From positions 793,326-857,325 of the forward strand of contig NZ_CM000745.1 of assembly GCF_000161455.1 (NCBI RefSeq): 64,000 nucleotides of DNA, written 5' to 3'. Source of the stretch: Bacillus pseudomycoides DSM 12442 (GTDB lineage: Bacteria; Bacillota; Bacilli; Bacillales; Bacillaceae_G). Positions 43,032 to 51,195 of this stretch are shown here, piece by piece (positions within the stretch are counted from its first letter, which is position 1; each line of letters opens with the position of its first letter). The notes under the pieces were generated by a model. The model had not been told where the DNA came from. It saw nothing but the letters and a program-made list of their open reading frames with translations, and made no database searches. The position numbers were made by a program, and so were the translations under genes.

Positions 43032-43586
43032 TTATTTTTCACCTGGATTATGGAATGGAAAAATATTATGTAATTCAAGTAAAAGCCGTCCTGTACGTTC
43101 TACGTTCATTGGATTTCCACTTTGCGCTGTATATTCCTCTAGTCTCCAAGAGGGTAGCTCTTCTCCTTCATTTGGTAAATCATAATCTCCACCGCATGGA
43201 TCAGATAGACGATATAGAATCTCGTTAATAGTTGATCTAGCTATCCAGTACGCAAACAATCCTATCTTTTCAGGCGAGATTCCTGCTTGCACCATTTCTT
43301 TTATAATCAAATCGTCTGAAGCGGGAGTCGCTTGTTCATTAGCACGTTCATTAGAGTGTTGAACCCAGCCTTCACTGTCATATAAATACATATCTAATAT
43401 TTCTTGCAAGGGTCTTAAAAAACGAAAGCTAGCAAGAACAGCTTCTTTACCTTCTATCTCATCTTTAGCCCAATATTCCGGAGACTGTACACCGAATTCT
43501 TTTAATATTTCGGTTACATTTTCTTTCGTAGGTTCTTTTTTTAACTCTTCTAAAAGGGGGATTAAATTATCCTTCATATCATTCAT
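43032..43586 (-). CDS. Conserved hypothetical cytoplasmic protein
   Basis: 184 residues, acidic, no signal peptide or membrane segment, start preceded by GGAGAG. The N-terminal 40 residues are helical; a central part (EGWVQHSNERANEQ) and a C-terminal half with ISPEKIGLFAYWIARSTINEILYRL follow. It has the composition of a soluble globular protein but no motif I recognise. Monocistronic. Confidence 0.7.
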   Translation of the reverse strand: MNDMKDNLIPLLEELKKEPTKENVTEILKEFGVQSPEYWAKDEIEGKEAVLASFRFLRPLQEILDMYLYDSEGWVQHSNERANEQATPASDDLIIKEMVQAGISPEKIGLFAYWIARSTINEILYRLSDPCGGDYDLPNEGEELPSWRLEEYTAQSGNPMNVERTGRLLLELHNIFPFHNPGEK

Positions 43587-43823
43587 ATGGTCTCTCCTTT
43601 GTTTGTATTTTCTGGTAATCCTGTATTCATTATAATATTAAAAATTAGGATTCGGTTAAAACAGTAACAGTAATTCCTGTAAAAACTTTTGCAACTACTT
43701 GGCTGCAAAGGGAACGAGTTATTGTTAGCTTCGTGACAATAGGGTACTACTAAATAAGAAGAAACAGCTTGTTTACATACGAATGTTAGATTGGGGATGC
43801 TGAAAAATTTTGGAGGGACAACA

Positions 43824-45497
43824 ATGACTACTCTTCGTAAAAAGATGATGGGATTAACATTAGCGGGAATAGTAGCACTAGGTTCGTTAGGTGCAGGAAG
43901 CATGATGAACGATAACGAGGTAAAGGCTGAGGCGACACAAGTAGGGAAGCAACCAAAAAATGTCATTATGATGGTTATGGATGGGACAAGCTCTTCAGCC
44001 ACAACATTGGCTCGATGGTATAAAGGTGCACCTCTTGCACTAGATCAAATCGTATCAGGAGGCGTTCGTACTTATTCGGCAGAATCAGCTATTACCGATT
44101 CAGCGCCAGCAGCAACAGCTTTAGCGACAGGAAATAAATCAAATTCAAGCTACGTGGGCGTATTACCTTCTGTTGTGAATTCACCTGGCTTAGAACAAAT
44201 CAAAGAAGAAGACAAGTCTCGTCCAGTTGCCAACGTCTTAGAAGGAGCAGAACGTTCCGGCCGCGCAACAGGAATCATTGCTACATCGGAAATTCAGCAT
44301 GCTACTCCGGCTGGTTTTTCTGCTCACCATGTTATTCGAAAAAATTTTGAGGTGATTGGTGAGCAGCAAGTGTATCAAAATATAGAAGTCGTGTTAGGCG
44401 GGGGAAAGGCAGTACTTCAGCCTGCGGCAAGCAGTGGAATCCGGCAAGACAACGAAGATTTAATAAAAGTGATTCAAGACAAAGGGTACGACTTTGTGGA
44501 AACAAAGGATGCCCTGTTAAACTCCAAATCCGATAAAATTTGGGGCTCGTTCTCAAATGCTGCACTTGCGTTCGATATGGATCGTGAAGCGACCAGCCCT
44601 GAGCAGCCAACACTTTCCCAAATGACGAGAAAAGCAATTCAAACATTATCAAAAGATAAAGATGGTTTCTTCTTATTTGTAGAAGGCAGTAAGCCAGATT
44701 GGGCAGCACATGCCAATGATCCAATCGGGATGATTAGCGATGTATTGGCATTTGATGCTGCAGTTGCAGAAGCGTTACAGTTTGCGAAAAAAGATGGGAA
44801 CACGATGGTCATTGCTTTAGCGGACCATGGTAACAGCGGTATTTCCATTGGTAATAAAAATACTACAAAAGGATATGATACCACACCGGTATCTGCCTAC
44901 ATTGCTCCACTGAAAAAGGCAAAAATGACACTTGAAGGTGCTACAAATAAACTAAAAGATGATTTATCTAATATAAAAGAGGTAGCTGCACTTTACGGTT
45001 TAGATAACCTAACTGATGATGAAAAAGAAAAGTTAAAAGCTGCACAAAAAAAAGCCGATGTAGGTCCAATCCTTACTAAATTATTGGCCAACCGTGCGAA
45101 CATCGGTTTTACAACAGGTGGTCATACGGGTGAAGATGTATTCTTATACTCTTACGGCCCCGGGAAGCCATACGGTTTCGTCCAAAATACGGACATTGCG
45201 AAGACAATGGCCAAAGCAATGGGCTTTCACTTAGGAGAATTAACAAACAAATTATTCTTAGATGCCGAAACAGCCTTTAAACAAATTGGTGCAACTGTAA
45301 CGATTGACAAAAAAGATGTAGCAAACCCGGTGCTTGTAGTAAAACACAATAAAGCGGAGGCTCAATTGTTTGTTAATAAAAATATGATCCGTATCGATGG
45401 AAAAGATTATGAATTAGGAAGCATCGTTGTAGAAAGCAATGGAAAATTCTATGTACCTGAAAAAGCAATTCATCTATTCACAAAGCATTCTCGCTAA
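43824..45497 (+). CDS. Secreted alkaline phosphatase
   Basis: 557 residues from the ATG at 43824, which has GGAGGG at ideal distance; the frame runs to 43791 without a site. A signal peptide with A-A-like processing near residue 35-40 is present. The catalytic domain has the metal-site aspartate in VIMMVMDGTSSS, the nucleophile serine in TDSAPAATALATG, EGSKPDWAAHANDP, ALADHGN and FTTGGHTGEDV, the full alkaline-phosphatase (PhoA superfamily) set. The last 70 residues (AQLFVNKNMIRIDGKDYELG) look like a copper-amine-oxidase-N/stalk-type module. It releases phosphate outside the cell. A strong terminator follows. Confidence 0.92.
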   Translation: MTTLRKKMMGLTLAGIVALGSLGAGSMMNDNEVKAEATQVGKQPKNVIMMVMDGTSSSATTLARWYKGAPLALDQIVSGGVRTYSAESAITDSAPAATALATGNKSNSSYVGVLPSVVNSPGLEQIKEEDKSRPVANVLEGAERSGRATGIIATSEIQHATPAGFSAHHVIRKNFEVIGEQQVYQNIEVVLGGGKAVLQPAASSGIRQDNEDLIKVIQDKGYDFVETKDALLNSKSDKIWGSFSNAALAFDMDREATSPEQPTLSQMTRKAIQTLSKDKDGFFLFVEGSKPDWAAHANDPIGMISDVLAFDAAVAEALQFAKKDGNTMVIALADHGNSGISIGNKNTTKGYDTTPVSAYIAPLKKAKMTLEGATNKLKDDLSNIKEVAALYGLDNLTDDEKEKLKAAQKKADVGPILTKLLANRANIGFTTGGHTGEDVFLYSYGPGKPYGFVQNTDIAKTMAKAMGFHLGELTNKLFLDAETAFKQIGATVTIDKKDVANPVLVVKHNKAEAQLFVNKNMIRIDGKDYELGSIVVESNGKFYVPEKAIHLFTKHSR

Positions 45498-45520
45498 ACT
45501 AAAAAAGAATCAAAAAGGCC

Positions 45521-45563
45521 TGCCAGCTACTTAGCCTAGTTAGGCTAAGTGGTTGGCAATTTT
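45521..45563 (+). terminator. Terminator of the alkaline phosphatase gene
   Basis: TGCCAGCTACTTAGCCTA pairs with TAGGCTAAGTGGTTGGCA (two G-T or mismatched positions), then a T-rich run; 24 bases after the stop. Confidence 0.85.
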
Positions 45564-45908
45564 CTTGATATTCTGTGCGGCAGCTATAAAGTGAAACTTT
45601 AATCAGTGGGGGTTTTCTCCATCCCCACTGATTATTAGTTGAACCAATCGGGCTTTTACGGCCCACCTAACTTCTTCGCTTCCGCTGAATTTTGAGGTGG
45701 GAGTGTTACTGTCCGTTAATGTGGGATAAATCCAGTTGATTGGAAAACGAGAAAGGGAGAATTGCAAGAGAAATCGCCTTTTTCATTTCCTATTATTTTA
45801 GGATTAGATGCTTCAGGTATTGTAGTGAAAGTAGGTACAAATATAACAAAATATAAGCCTGGTGATGAAGTGTATACAAAACTAGCGAATGTTATCATTC
45901 ACAGCTAA
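45560..45908 (+). pseudogene. Zinc-type alcohol dehydrogenase/quinone oxidoreductase fragment interrupted by bcr1
   Basis: Right of the repeat, the frame reads INPVDWKTRKGELQ and continues ILGLDASGIVVKVGTNITKYKPGDEVYTKL to a stop at 45906, the GroES-like N-terminal domain of NAD(P)-dependent oxidoreductases. Left of the repeat, the bases before ATAAA read CAAA in the same frame, so removing the repeat plus one ATAAA restores CAAAINPVDWK, the usual motif. The first 20-25 residues and the whole cofactor domain are absent, so the gene was broken by more than the insertion alone. Confidence 0.85.
45586..45730. repeat. bcr1 repeat (145-bp copy) inserted in an oxidoreductase gene
   Basis: Bounded by ATAAA at 45586-45590 and 45726-45730, with the same internal arms as the copies at 35101 and 50382, in reverse orientation to the former. 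The ATAAA is the duplicated target, since excising the element restores an open dehydrogenase motif. Confidence 0.9.
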
Positions 45909-45930
45909 GTATTCTTCATACTGATTCACC

Positions 45931-46293
45931 CTATGAGTCCCCACTATCGAATGAATCAGTATGGCTTGCTGCATCGGAACTATCGCTGCTAGTTCCTGAA
46001 TCATGATCGATATTTGAATTTTCACTGGCACTTTTCATAGCTGCAGCAAGAAAAGATGTTGTCATCACTGCATTCATCCAATCTGCTTCAGCATCTTTGG
46101 TAGTTATGTTTGAGTCTTTATGTCCTGCTGTATCTGTTATTGAAGAATGTTTTTTTAGTTCTTTTTCAACAGAACGACGATTATTCATTTGTTTTCCGAA
46201 AACCTTCATGAGTACTAATAAGATGAAACAGACTATGGATATTATTAGGATAAACAAAATGAAGTATAAAAATAAATTCAATATCTCTGTCAT
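45931..46293 (-). CDS. Small single-pass membrane protein with Ser/Asp-rich tail
   Basis: 120 residues, ATG preceded by GGAAGGT. A long hydrophobic helix (about 5-31) is followed by a basic stretch (KQMNNRRSVEKELKK), and a C-terminal tail rich in S, D and H (DSGTSSDSSDAASHTDSFDSGDS in pieces). This suggests a type I/III membrane protein with a polar tail. No family recognised. Confidence 0.65.
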   Translation of the reverse strand: MTEILNLFLYFILFILIISIVCFILLVLMKVFGKQMNNRRSVEKELKKHSSITDTAGHKDSNITTKDAEADWMNAVMTTSFLAAAMKSASENSNIDHDSGTSSDSSDAASHTDSFDSGDS

Positions 46294-46563
46294 ATATATA
46301 CCTTCCTTTCTTACGGGAGAGTTAATGCGTTAAATTTTTCCTGAAGTTTCGTATTTATCATAGGTACATTTCCTCTTTGAAATCCATTGTAAGGACTGAA
46401 CTACATTATGTCCACATAACTATACTGGCTCCAATTACACATAGACCTACTATTCTAGTTTTATTTGTAAACATTTGGTATAATGTTATACTGGTATTAT
46501 GATATTTTCATCTTCAGATTTGTACATAATAGTTCATTACTCATGAAAGAAAAGAGGTCCAAA

Positions 46564-47634
46564 ATGATGAGTACGAAAAAAACAGTAGCAATATCCACAC
46601 TAGCTTTAGCAATGATAACAGGAGCTGACACCATTAATGCTGAAGTTCCTGATACCGTCAAAATACACGATTCTATCAAACAACATGCAGAAGAGAAGTT
46701 ATCCGAACTAAAGCAGGCGAAACAAAATGCAGAAGAGAGAGCATCTGAATTAAAACAGGCGAAGCAAAATGCGGAAGAGAAAGTAGCAGAATTAAAACAG
46801 ACGAAGCAAAGCGCAGAAGAGAAAGTAGCAGAATTAAAACAAACGAAGCAAAATGCAGAAGAGAAAGTAGCAGAATTAAAACAAACGAAGCAAAATGCAG
46901 AAGAGAAAGTAGCAGAATTAAAACAGACGAAGCAAAATGCAGAAGAGAAAGTAGCAGAATTAAAACAGACGAAGCAAAATGCAGAAGAGAAAGTAGCAGA
47001 ATTAAAGCAGATCAAGCAAAATGCAGAAGAGAAATTAACTGAATTAAAACAGACGAAACAAAATGCAGAAGAGAAGTTATCAGAATTAAAGCAGATCAAG
47101 CAAGATGCAGAAGAGAAATTAACTGAATTAAAACAGACGAAACAAAATGCAGAAGAGAAAGTATCTGAGTTAAAACAGATCAAGCAAACTATAGAAAATA
47201 AATTAACTGAATTAACACGTACGAAGCAAACTATAGAAGAAAAAGTATCTGAGTTAAAACAGATCAAGCAAACTATAGAAAATAAATTAACTGAATTAAC
47301 ACGTACGAAGCAAAATGTAGAAGAAGAGAAAGTAACTGAATTGAAACAGACGAAGCAAACTATAGAAAATAAATTAACTGAATTAACACGTACGAAGCAA
47401 AATGTAGAAGAGAAAATAGCTGAATTAACACAGACAAAGCAAAATGTAGAAAAGAAAGTATCTGAATTAACACAGACGAAACAAACCAACACTCCTCTTA
47501 AAATGAAAAACGATAACAGGGAACTTCCTAACGCCGGAGGTACAGAATCCAATACAATGCCTTTAGGGATGTTATCAATTTTAGGTGGAATTATATTAAT
47601 AGTGCGAAATAGAATTAAAAATACGTTTCAATAG
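46564..47634 (+). CDS. Sortase-anchored coiled-coil surface protein with 14-residue repeats
   Basis: 356 residues from the ATG at 46564, chosen by the AAGAGGT site. The signal peptide (about 1-27) ends near TINAEV. Residues 41-307 consist of nineteen 14-residue repeats of the type NAEEKVAELKQTKQ, each two heptads, so the protein should form a long rod about 40 nm in length. One repeat has an extra glutamate (15 residues). The C-terminus has LPNAG, a hydrophobic helix and a basic end, i.e. a cell-wall sorting signal with an unusual alanine in place of threonine. LPNAG has been reported, as I recall, among B. anthracis sortase substrates. Function probably adhesive or spacing. Confidence 0.82.
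   Translation: MMSTKKTVAISTLALAMITGADTINAEVPDTVKIHDSIKQHAEEKLSELKQAKQNAEERASELKQAKQNAEEKVAELKQTKQSAEEKVAELKQTKQNAEEKVAELKQTKQNAEEKVAELKQTKQNAEEKVAELKQTKQNAEEKVAELKQIKQNAEEKLTELKQTKQNAEEKLSELKQIKQDAEEKLTELKQTKQNAEEKVSELKQIKQTIENKLTELTRTKQTIEEKVSELKQIKQTIENKLTELTRTKQNVEEEKVTELKQTKQTIENKLTELTRTKQNVEEKIAELTQTKQNVEKKVSELTQTKQTNTPLKMKNDNRELPNAGGTESNTMPLGMLSILGGIILIVRNRIKNTFQ
46684..47484 (+). repeat. Tandem 42-bp repeat array (19 units)
   Basis: Nineteen units of 42 bases, one of 45, encode the coiled-coil rod. Units 3-8 are almost identical in DNA, units 13-19 diverge and alternate between two types (TIENKLTELTRTKQ and others). Near-identical central units point to recent expansion by slippage or recombination. 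Confidence 0.92.
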
Positions 47635-47932
47635 AATTCATCTAATAGTCTGAACTCTACAATAGATACAAAAATTGTTACGGCGTATAATGAAATATAA
47701 TCTTTCAAATGAGGTGAAGTAGATGACTTTCCGTATTGTTTGAAGTAACTAGTTTTCGGGCTGGAAAAAACGCGTACCAGCCATCAAGGGAGAAGTCTGT
47801 CCTTTTTCGGAAATATAAGCTTTGAATCCGTTGCGGTAGTCACTGTTCTTATCAAACTAAGGCACTGGACTATTTCGTTAACAAGTCTCAAAAACTTAGT
47901 TTTTACACTCTTTTGGAAGGTGGATACACAAA
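47635..47932. other. Intergenic region
   Basis: About 300 bases. An AAATGAGGTGAAGTAG-ATG at about 47710-47724 leads to a frame broken after seven codons (MTFRIV-stop), a probable start of a lost gene. No intact feature apart from the GGAAGGTGG site of the next gene. Confidence 0.35.
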
Positions 47933-48685
47933 ATGAATGAATTAGATTACAAAAATTTTTATGATAAAGTCGGAAGATCAAACGGTTGGGATTTTAGTAA
48001 ACTGAAATACGTAACAGAAGGTGCTACGTGGGAGTTTTATGAAGAAGTCATAGAGAGATGCAAATCCTCAGATGTTTTGCTAGATATTGGTACAGGCGGG
48101 GGAGAGAATGTATTAAGAATTGCACCGGCAGCCTTATTCATGATTGGGATTGATAATTCAAGTGGAATGATAGAAACAGCACAGTCTAATTTGGAAAAAG
48201 CAAGTGTATCAAACGTTAGGTTTTTCCAAATGGAGTCCGAAAGCTTGATGTTTCCACATTCTTTTTTTGACATTGTGTCTTGTTGTCATGCGCCTTTTGT
48301 TGCAGCAGAAGTAGCAAAAGTAATAAAAACAGATGGTATCTTTTTGACGCAGCAAGTTAGCGAACATGATAAATGGAACTTAAAAGAAACGTTTGGAAGA
48401 GGGCAATGTTTAGGGGAAAAAGACGGCACATTAAAAGAAAAGTATGTTCGAGAGTTGAAGTCTGCAGGCTTTACTGATGTGCAAATATTAGAATATGATG
48501 CGATTGATTATTACCAAACGCCTGAAGACCTCCTATTCCTATTAAAACACACACCTATCATACCAAGATTTGGTGAAGAGAAAGAGGACTTTGACATTTT
48601 GGGGAAATTCATCATAACAAACAAAACTGAAAAAGGAATCCGTACAAATTCAAAACGGTTTATGATAATCGCTAATAAATCTTAA
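47933..48685 (+). CDS. SAM-dependent class I methyltransferase
   Basis: 250 residues. The SAM-binding motif I is DVLLDIGTGGGENVLRI (about 49-65), followed by motif II-like IGIDNSSGMIE, motif post-II FQMESESLMFPHSFFDIVSC and motif III region. The C-terminal part is a substrate domain of the UbiE/type 11 methyltransferase kind. The ribosome site is GGAAGGTGG. Substrate unknown; often small molecules. Own terminator. Confidence 0.87.
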   Translation: MNELDYKNFYDKVGRSNGWDFSKLKYVTEGATWEFYEEVIERCKSSDVLLDIGTGGGENVLRIAPAALFMIGIDNSSGMIETAQSNLEKASVSNVRFFQMESESLMFPHSFFDIVSCCHAPFVAAEVAKVIKTDGIFLTQQVSEHDKWNLKETFGRGQCLGEKDGTLKEKYVRELKSAGFTDVQILEYDAIDYYQTPEDLLFLLKHTPIIPRFGEEKEDFDILGKFIITNKTEKGIRTNSKRFMIIANKS

Positions 48686-48722
48686 TCTTTTTACATGAAT
48701 AAAAGTGTTCAATATAAATGAT

Positions 48723-48762
48723 AAAAGCCGATTTCCGTAGTTTATAGGAGAACGGCTTTTAT
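48723..48762. terminator. Terminator hairpin
   Basis: AAAAGCCG and CGGCTTTT make the stem, with a 22-base loop containing further pairing; T run after. It lies between convergent genes. Confidence 0.7.
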
Positions 48763-48816
48763 TGCGTGGTACCTGTGATTGTCTTGTAGTTGAAAATCTT
48801 CATTCAATCAATTCTA

Positions 48817-49347
48817 CTAAACGAATTTATACATAAGAATATCATCCACATATTCATTATCAGTCATTTTAAACTCTTTAATTTTACGACCTTCTTCAAT
48901 GAAGCCCATCTTTTTGTACAACGATATTGCACTATGATTTGTTGAGAAAACTCCTAAACTTACTTTTTCAATGAGAGGATTTTTCTCTGCCCAGTCTAAT
49001 AAAGCTTGTAGTAGCATTGTTCCAATTCCGAGTCCTCTGTAATTTTTACTAATCATGATTCCAAAGGAGCCTGTATGAGACAATCGTTTTTTATTTTCGG
49101 TAAGAAATACGATCCAACCAACAACTTCACCATCTTTTTCAGCAACAAGTAATGTTTCTCTTTCATTCTCCAATACGCCTTGTACCCATTCTCTTTGCTC
49201 GGATGACGTTTTCTTAAACTCTTCGGATAACGAAATGAGAAACTTGCCTTCGGAAACAACGGATTTCTGTATGTCTAAAATGGTCTCGGAATCTTCTATT
49301 TTTCCAGTACGAATTATGTAACTAACAGTATCTTTTGAAATTGGCAA
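48817..49347 (-). CDS. GNAT-family N-acetyltransferase
   Basis: 176 residues from a TTG that has GGGAGGT seven bases upstream. Core motifs: TGSFGIMISKNYRGLGIGTMLLQALLDWA, in which RGLGIG is the acetyl-CoA loop, then VSLGVFSTNHSAISLYKKMGFIEEG (motif B with the Y/F pair). It resembles the RimI/YjgM-type small-molecule or protein N-acetyltransferases with a C-terminal DDILMYKF. Substrate unknown. Confidence 0.88.
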   Translation of the reverse strand: MPISKDTVSYIIRTGKIEDSETILDIQKSVVSEGKFLISLSEEFKKTSSEQREWVQGVLENERETLLVAEKDGEVVGWIVFLTENKKRLSHTGSFGIMISKNYRGLGIGTMLLQALLDWAEKNPLIEKVSLGVFSTNHSAISLYKKMGFIEEGRKIKEFKMTDNEYVDDILMYKFV

Positions 49348-49558
49348 TGATATACCTCCCTTATAAAATCTTTTGTTACTATTCTATCTTTCTTTTATAA
49401 TCTCCTACTTAAACGAAAATGCTCCGTTTCTTTTAGAAGGAAGTTTTCATTTATTAGCGTATTTATTAAGTTGTCACGGGGTTTCAGAAACCTTGGCGAT
49501 GGAAAGAATTAGAAGCATCGGGTTTGGTATTTACTTATATAAGGGAGTGGGGAAGTCT

Positions 49559-49939
49559 ATGATTCATAAAGTTGGTCAAATTATGTTGTATGTTAATAAC
49601 CAAGATGAGGCAGTGGATTTTTGGACAGAAAAAGTAGGGTTTCGTGTAGTTTCTGAAGAAAATAACGGTCAAGGAATGAGATGGATTGAAATTGCTCCAA
49701 CAAAGGGCGCAGAAACAAGCATCATTTTGCACAATAAGGAATTCGTTGCTAAAATGTCACCTGGATTAAATCTCGGTACACCTTCTTTAATGTTTTTTTC
49801 GGAAAATCTCGATGAATTACGTAGCACCTTATTAAATAAAAATATCACAGTCGGAGAAATTGTAAATATGCCTTCAGGTAGAGTGTTTAATTTTGCGGAT
49901 CATGAAGAGAATTACTTTGCTGTGATGGAGAAGAAATAA
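49559..49939 (+). CDS. VOC (glyoxalase/bleomycin-resistance type) protein
   Basis: 126 residues from the ATG at 49559, preceded by GGGAGTGGGG; the open frame continues upstream to 49373 only by chance. Two paired beta-alpha-beta-beta-beta modules are recognisable: VGQIMLYVNNQDEAVDFWTEKVGF and FNFADHEENYFAVME (metal-type positions H3 and E near the ends). VOC members include dioxygenases, glyoxalases and fosfomycin or bleomycin resistance proteins. Substrate unassigned. It ends at a strong terminator. Confidence 0.85.
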   Translation: MIHKVGQIMLYVNNQDEAVDFWTEKVGFRVVSEENNGQGMRWIEIAPTKGAETSIILHNKEFVAKMSPGLNLGTPSLMFFSENLDELRSTLLNKNITVGEIVNMPSGRVFNFADHEENYFAVMEKK

Positions 49940-49945
49940 ATTGCC

Positions 49946-49986
49946 AAAAACCCCTTATTTTTGAACAAAAATCAGGGGTTTTTTCT
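49946..49986 (+). terminator. Terminator of the VOC gene
   Basis: AACCCCTTATTTTT-GAAC-AAAAATCAGGGGTT (near-perfect stem) followed by TTTTTT. Confidence 0.85.
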
Positions 49987-50103
49987 ATGTTTAATAATCA
50001 CACATATTTGTTAAACACTGCACTACATTGGGCTCTGATTTTTTAAACTTGTTGTAAAGGGAGAAGAGTTTCTAGTGTACCTTTTTTAGTAAAGGACTAT
50101 AGA

Positions 50104-50220
50104 ATGGGAATATTCGGGTTATTTAATACAGGCATTGCTGTTGGGAGTGTTATAGGTGAAATAATATTTTCTCTATTTGTACTTTCTAACGCTAGACCAA
50201 TACTGAGAAAAAACGTTTAA
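50104..50220 (+). pseudogene. Remnant of an MFS-type membrane transporter
   Basis: 38 codons reading MGIFGLFNTGIAVGSVIGEI and on to a stop at 50220. The KMGIFNxF...G helix is typical of loop 10-11 and helix 11 of sugar/drug MFS carriers. There is no N-terminal part. It lies in a 1.25-kb gene-free stretch (49940-51195) filled with repeats and debris. Confidence 0.5.
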
Positions 50221-50305
50221 AATAATTGATTTGTTTTCAGGAGTAGATGGACTTATGGTGCTAGATGATTTGTTGAGCAGTCAGCTAGAAAATCTGAATA
50301 AAAAC

Positions 50306-50336
50306 TTAGCTTGATAGCGATGTGACGAGTCCCCTA
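50306..50336. repeat. Dispersed repeat, TTAGCTTGATGG-type core (copy 4)
   Basis: TTAGCTTGATAGCGATGTGACGA followed by GTCCCC, matching copies at 6161, 33401 (reverse), 38067 and 62433 (reverse). Confidence 0.5.
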
Positions 50337-50381
50337 AATCTAATATTCAGAGATTAGATACAATTATCCTAAAGCTTTTAT

Positions 50382-50538
50382 ATAAAGTGAAACTTTAATC
50401 AGTGGGGGTTTTCTCCATCCCCCACTGATTATTAGTTGAACGAATCGGGCTTTTACGGACAGTTCATCTCGCACCTAACTTCTTTGCTTTCGCTGAATTT
50501 TGAGGTGGGAGTGTTACTGTCCGTTAATGCGGGATAAA
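50382..50538. repeat. bcr1 repeat (157 bp)
   Basis: Bounded by ATAAA (50382-50386 and 50534-50538). It matches the copies at 45586 and (reverse) 35101 in all arms, including the GTGAAACTTTAATCAGTGGG end and the GTCCGTTAATGCGGG end. No gene is interrupted here. Confidence 0.9.
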
Positions 50539-50542
50539 AAAA

Positions 50543-50577
50543 CGAAAGACTTTTGTAACATTTATGAAAGAGAATTG
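50543..50577 (+). promoter_or_regulatory. Promoter-like block, orphan copy
   Basis: The stretch GAAAGACTTTTGTAACATTT and the following TATGAAAGAGAA are identical to bases 54640-54671 before the secreted protein gene at 54764. No intact gene follows here for 600 bases, so this may be the promoter of a deleted gene. The remaining bases up to 51168 hold only a short doubtful frame. Confidence 0.45.
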
Positions 50578-51010
50578 AAATATTTATATACTAAGATGAA
50601 TATATCGAAGGTGATTTTATTTCAGTCTGAAGTGAAAAGTATTAGCAATGTATAGTATAATTTCATCTTTTGTATTCATGTAGAGATGATAAAAAAAGGG
50701 AGAGATTGCATAAATCTAAATTAAGAAAAGTATATGATTATCCAGTAGATATTTGATTAACTCTTATATCTAAGTGAAAAACAGAAAATCAAGCTCAGCT
50801 TCATTATCACTAGTATATAGAGATAACTTTTATTATCCTGGTAGATTCCCATACAGATATGATATTGTTGATCTATATTACTACAATGAACCTGGTCGTA
50901 CTAAATCTATAGGGTTAAATAATTTACAAAAGGCTCAAGTAATTTACAAAATATTTATCATTTAGCATATTCAATTTGATTTAAAACAATAAGATTATAA
51001 ACCAGAGAAA

Positions 51011-51047
51011 GGTACTCATTCGACACTCATTAGAGTGCCTTTTTTTG
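51011..51047 (+). terminator. Terminator hairpin upstream of the collagenase gene
   Basis: CACTC-ATTA-GAGTG within a larger GGTACTC...GAGTGCC fold, then TTTTTTTG. No preceding intact gene. Confidence 0.55.
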
Positions 51048-51195
51048 TTCGAATTATATCAAAACGTATCATTTTCTTTTTGATATAGTATTCTAGTATA
51101 CAGAAATATACAAAGAAATAATATGAAATATTATATTATATATTATGTTATATTAATAATGTGTTTTTATGGATTTTATAAATGGAGGAAATGTT

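Noticed and set aside
46497..47552. Long open frame on the minus strand opposite the repeat protein (351 codons)
   Set aside because: It mirrors the 42-bp tandem repeat, is extremely Cys/Phe/Ser-rich and has no ribosome site; an artefact of the repeat codons.
50774..50965. 63-codon plus-strand frame starting with GTG
   Set aside because: No ribosome site, composition rich in Tyr and Asn as expected from AT-rich noncoding DNA, and no recognised motif.
51122..51137. Possible PlcR box upstream of collagenase (TATGAAATATTATATT)
   Set aside because: Two of the eight fixed positions fail (C13 and A16). In a region this AT-rich such a match occurs by chance.
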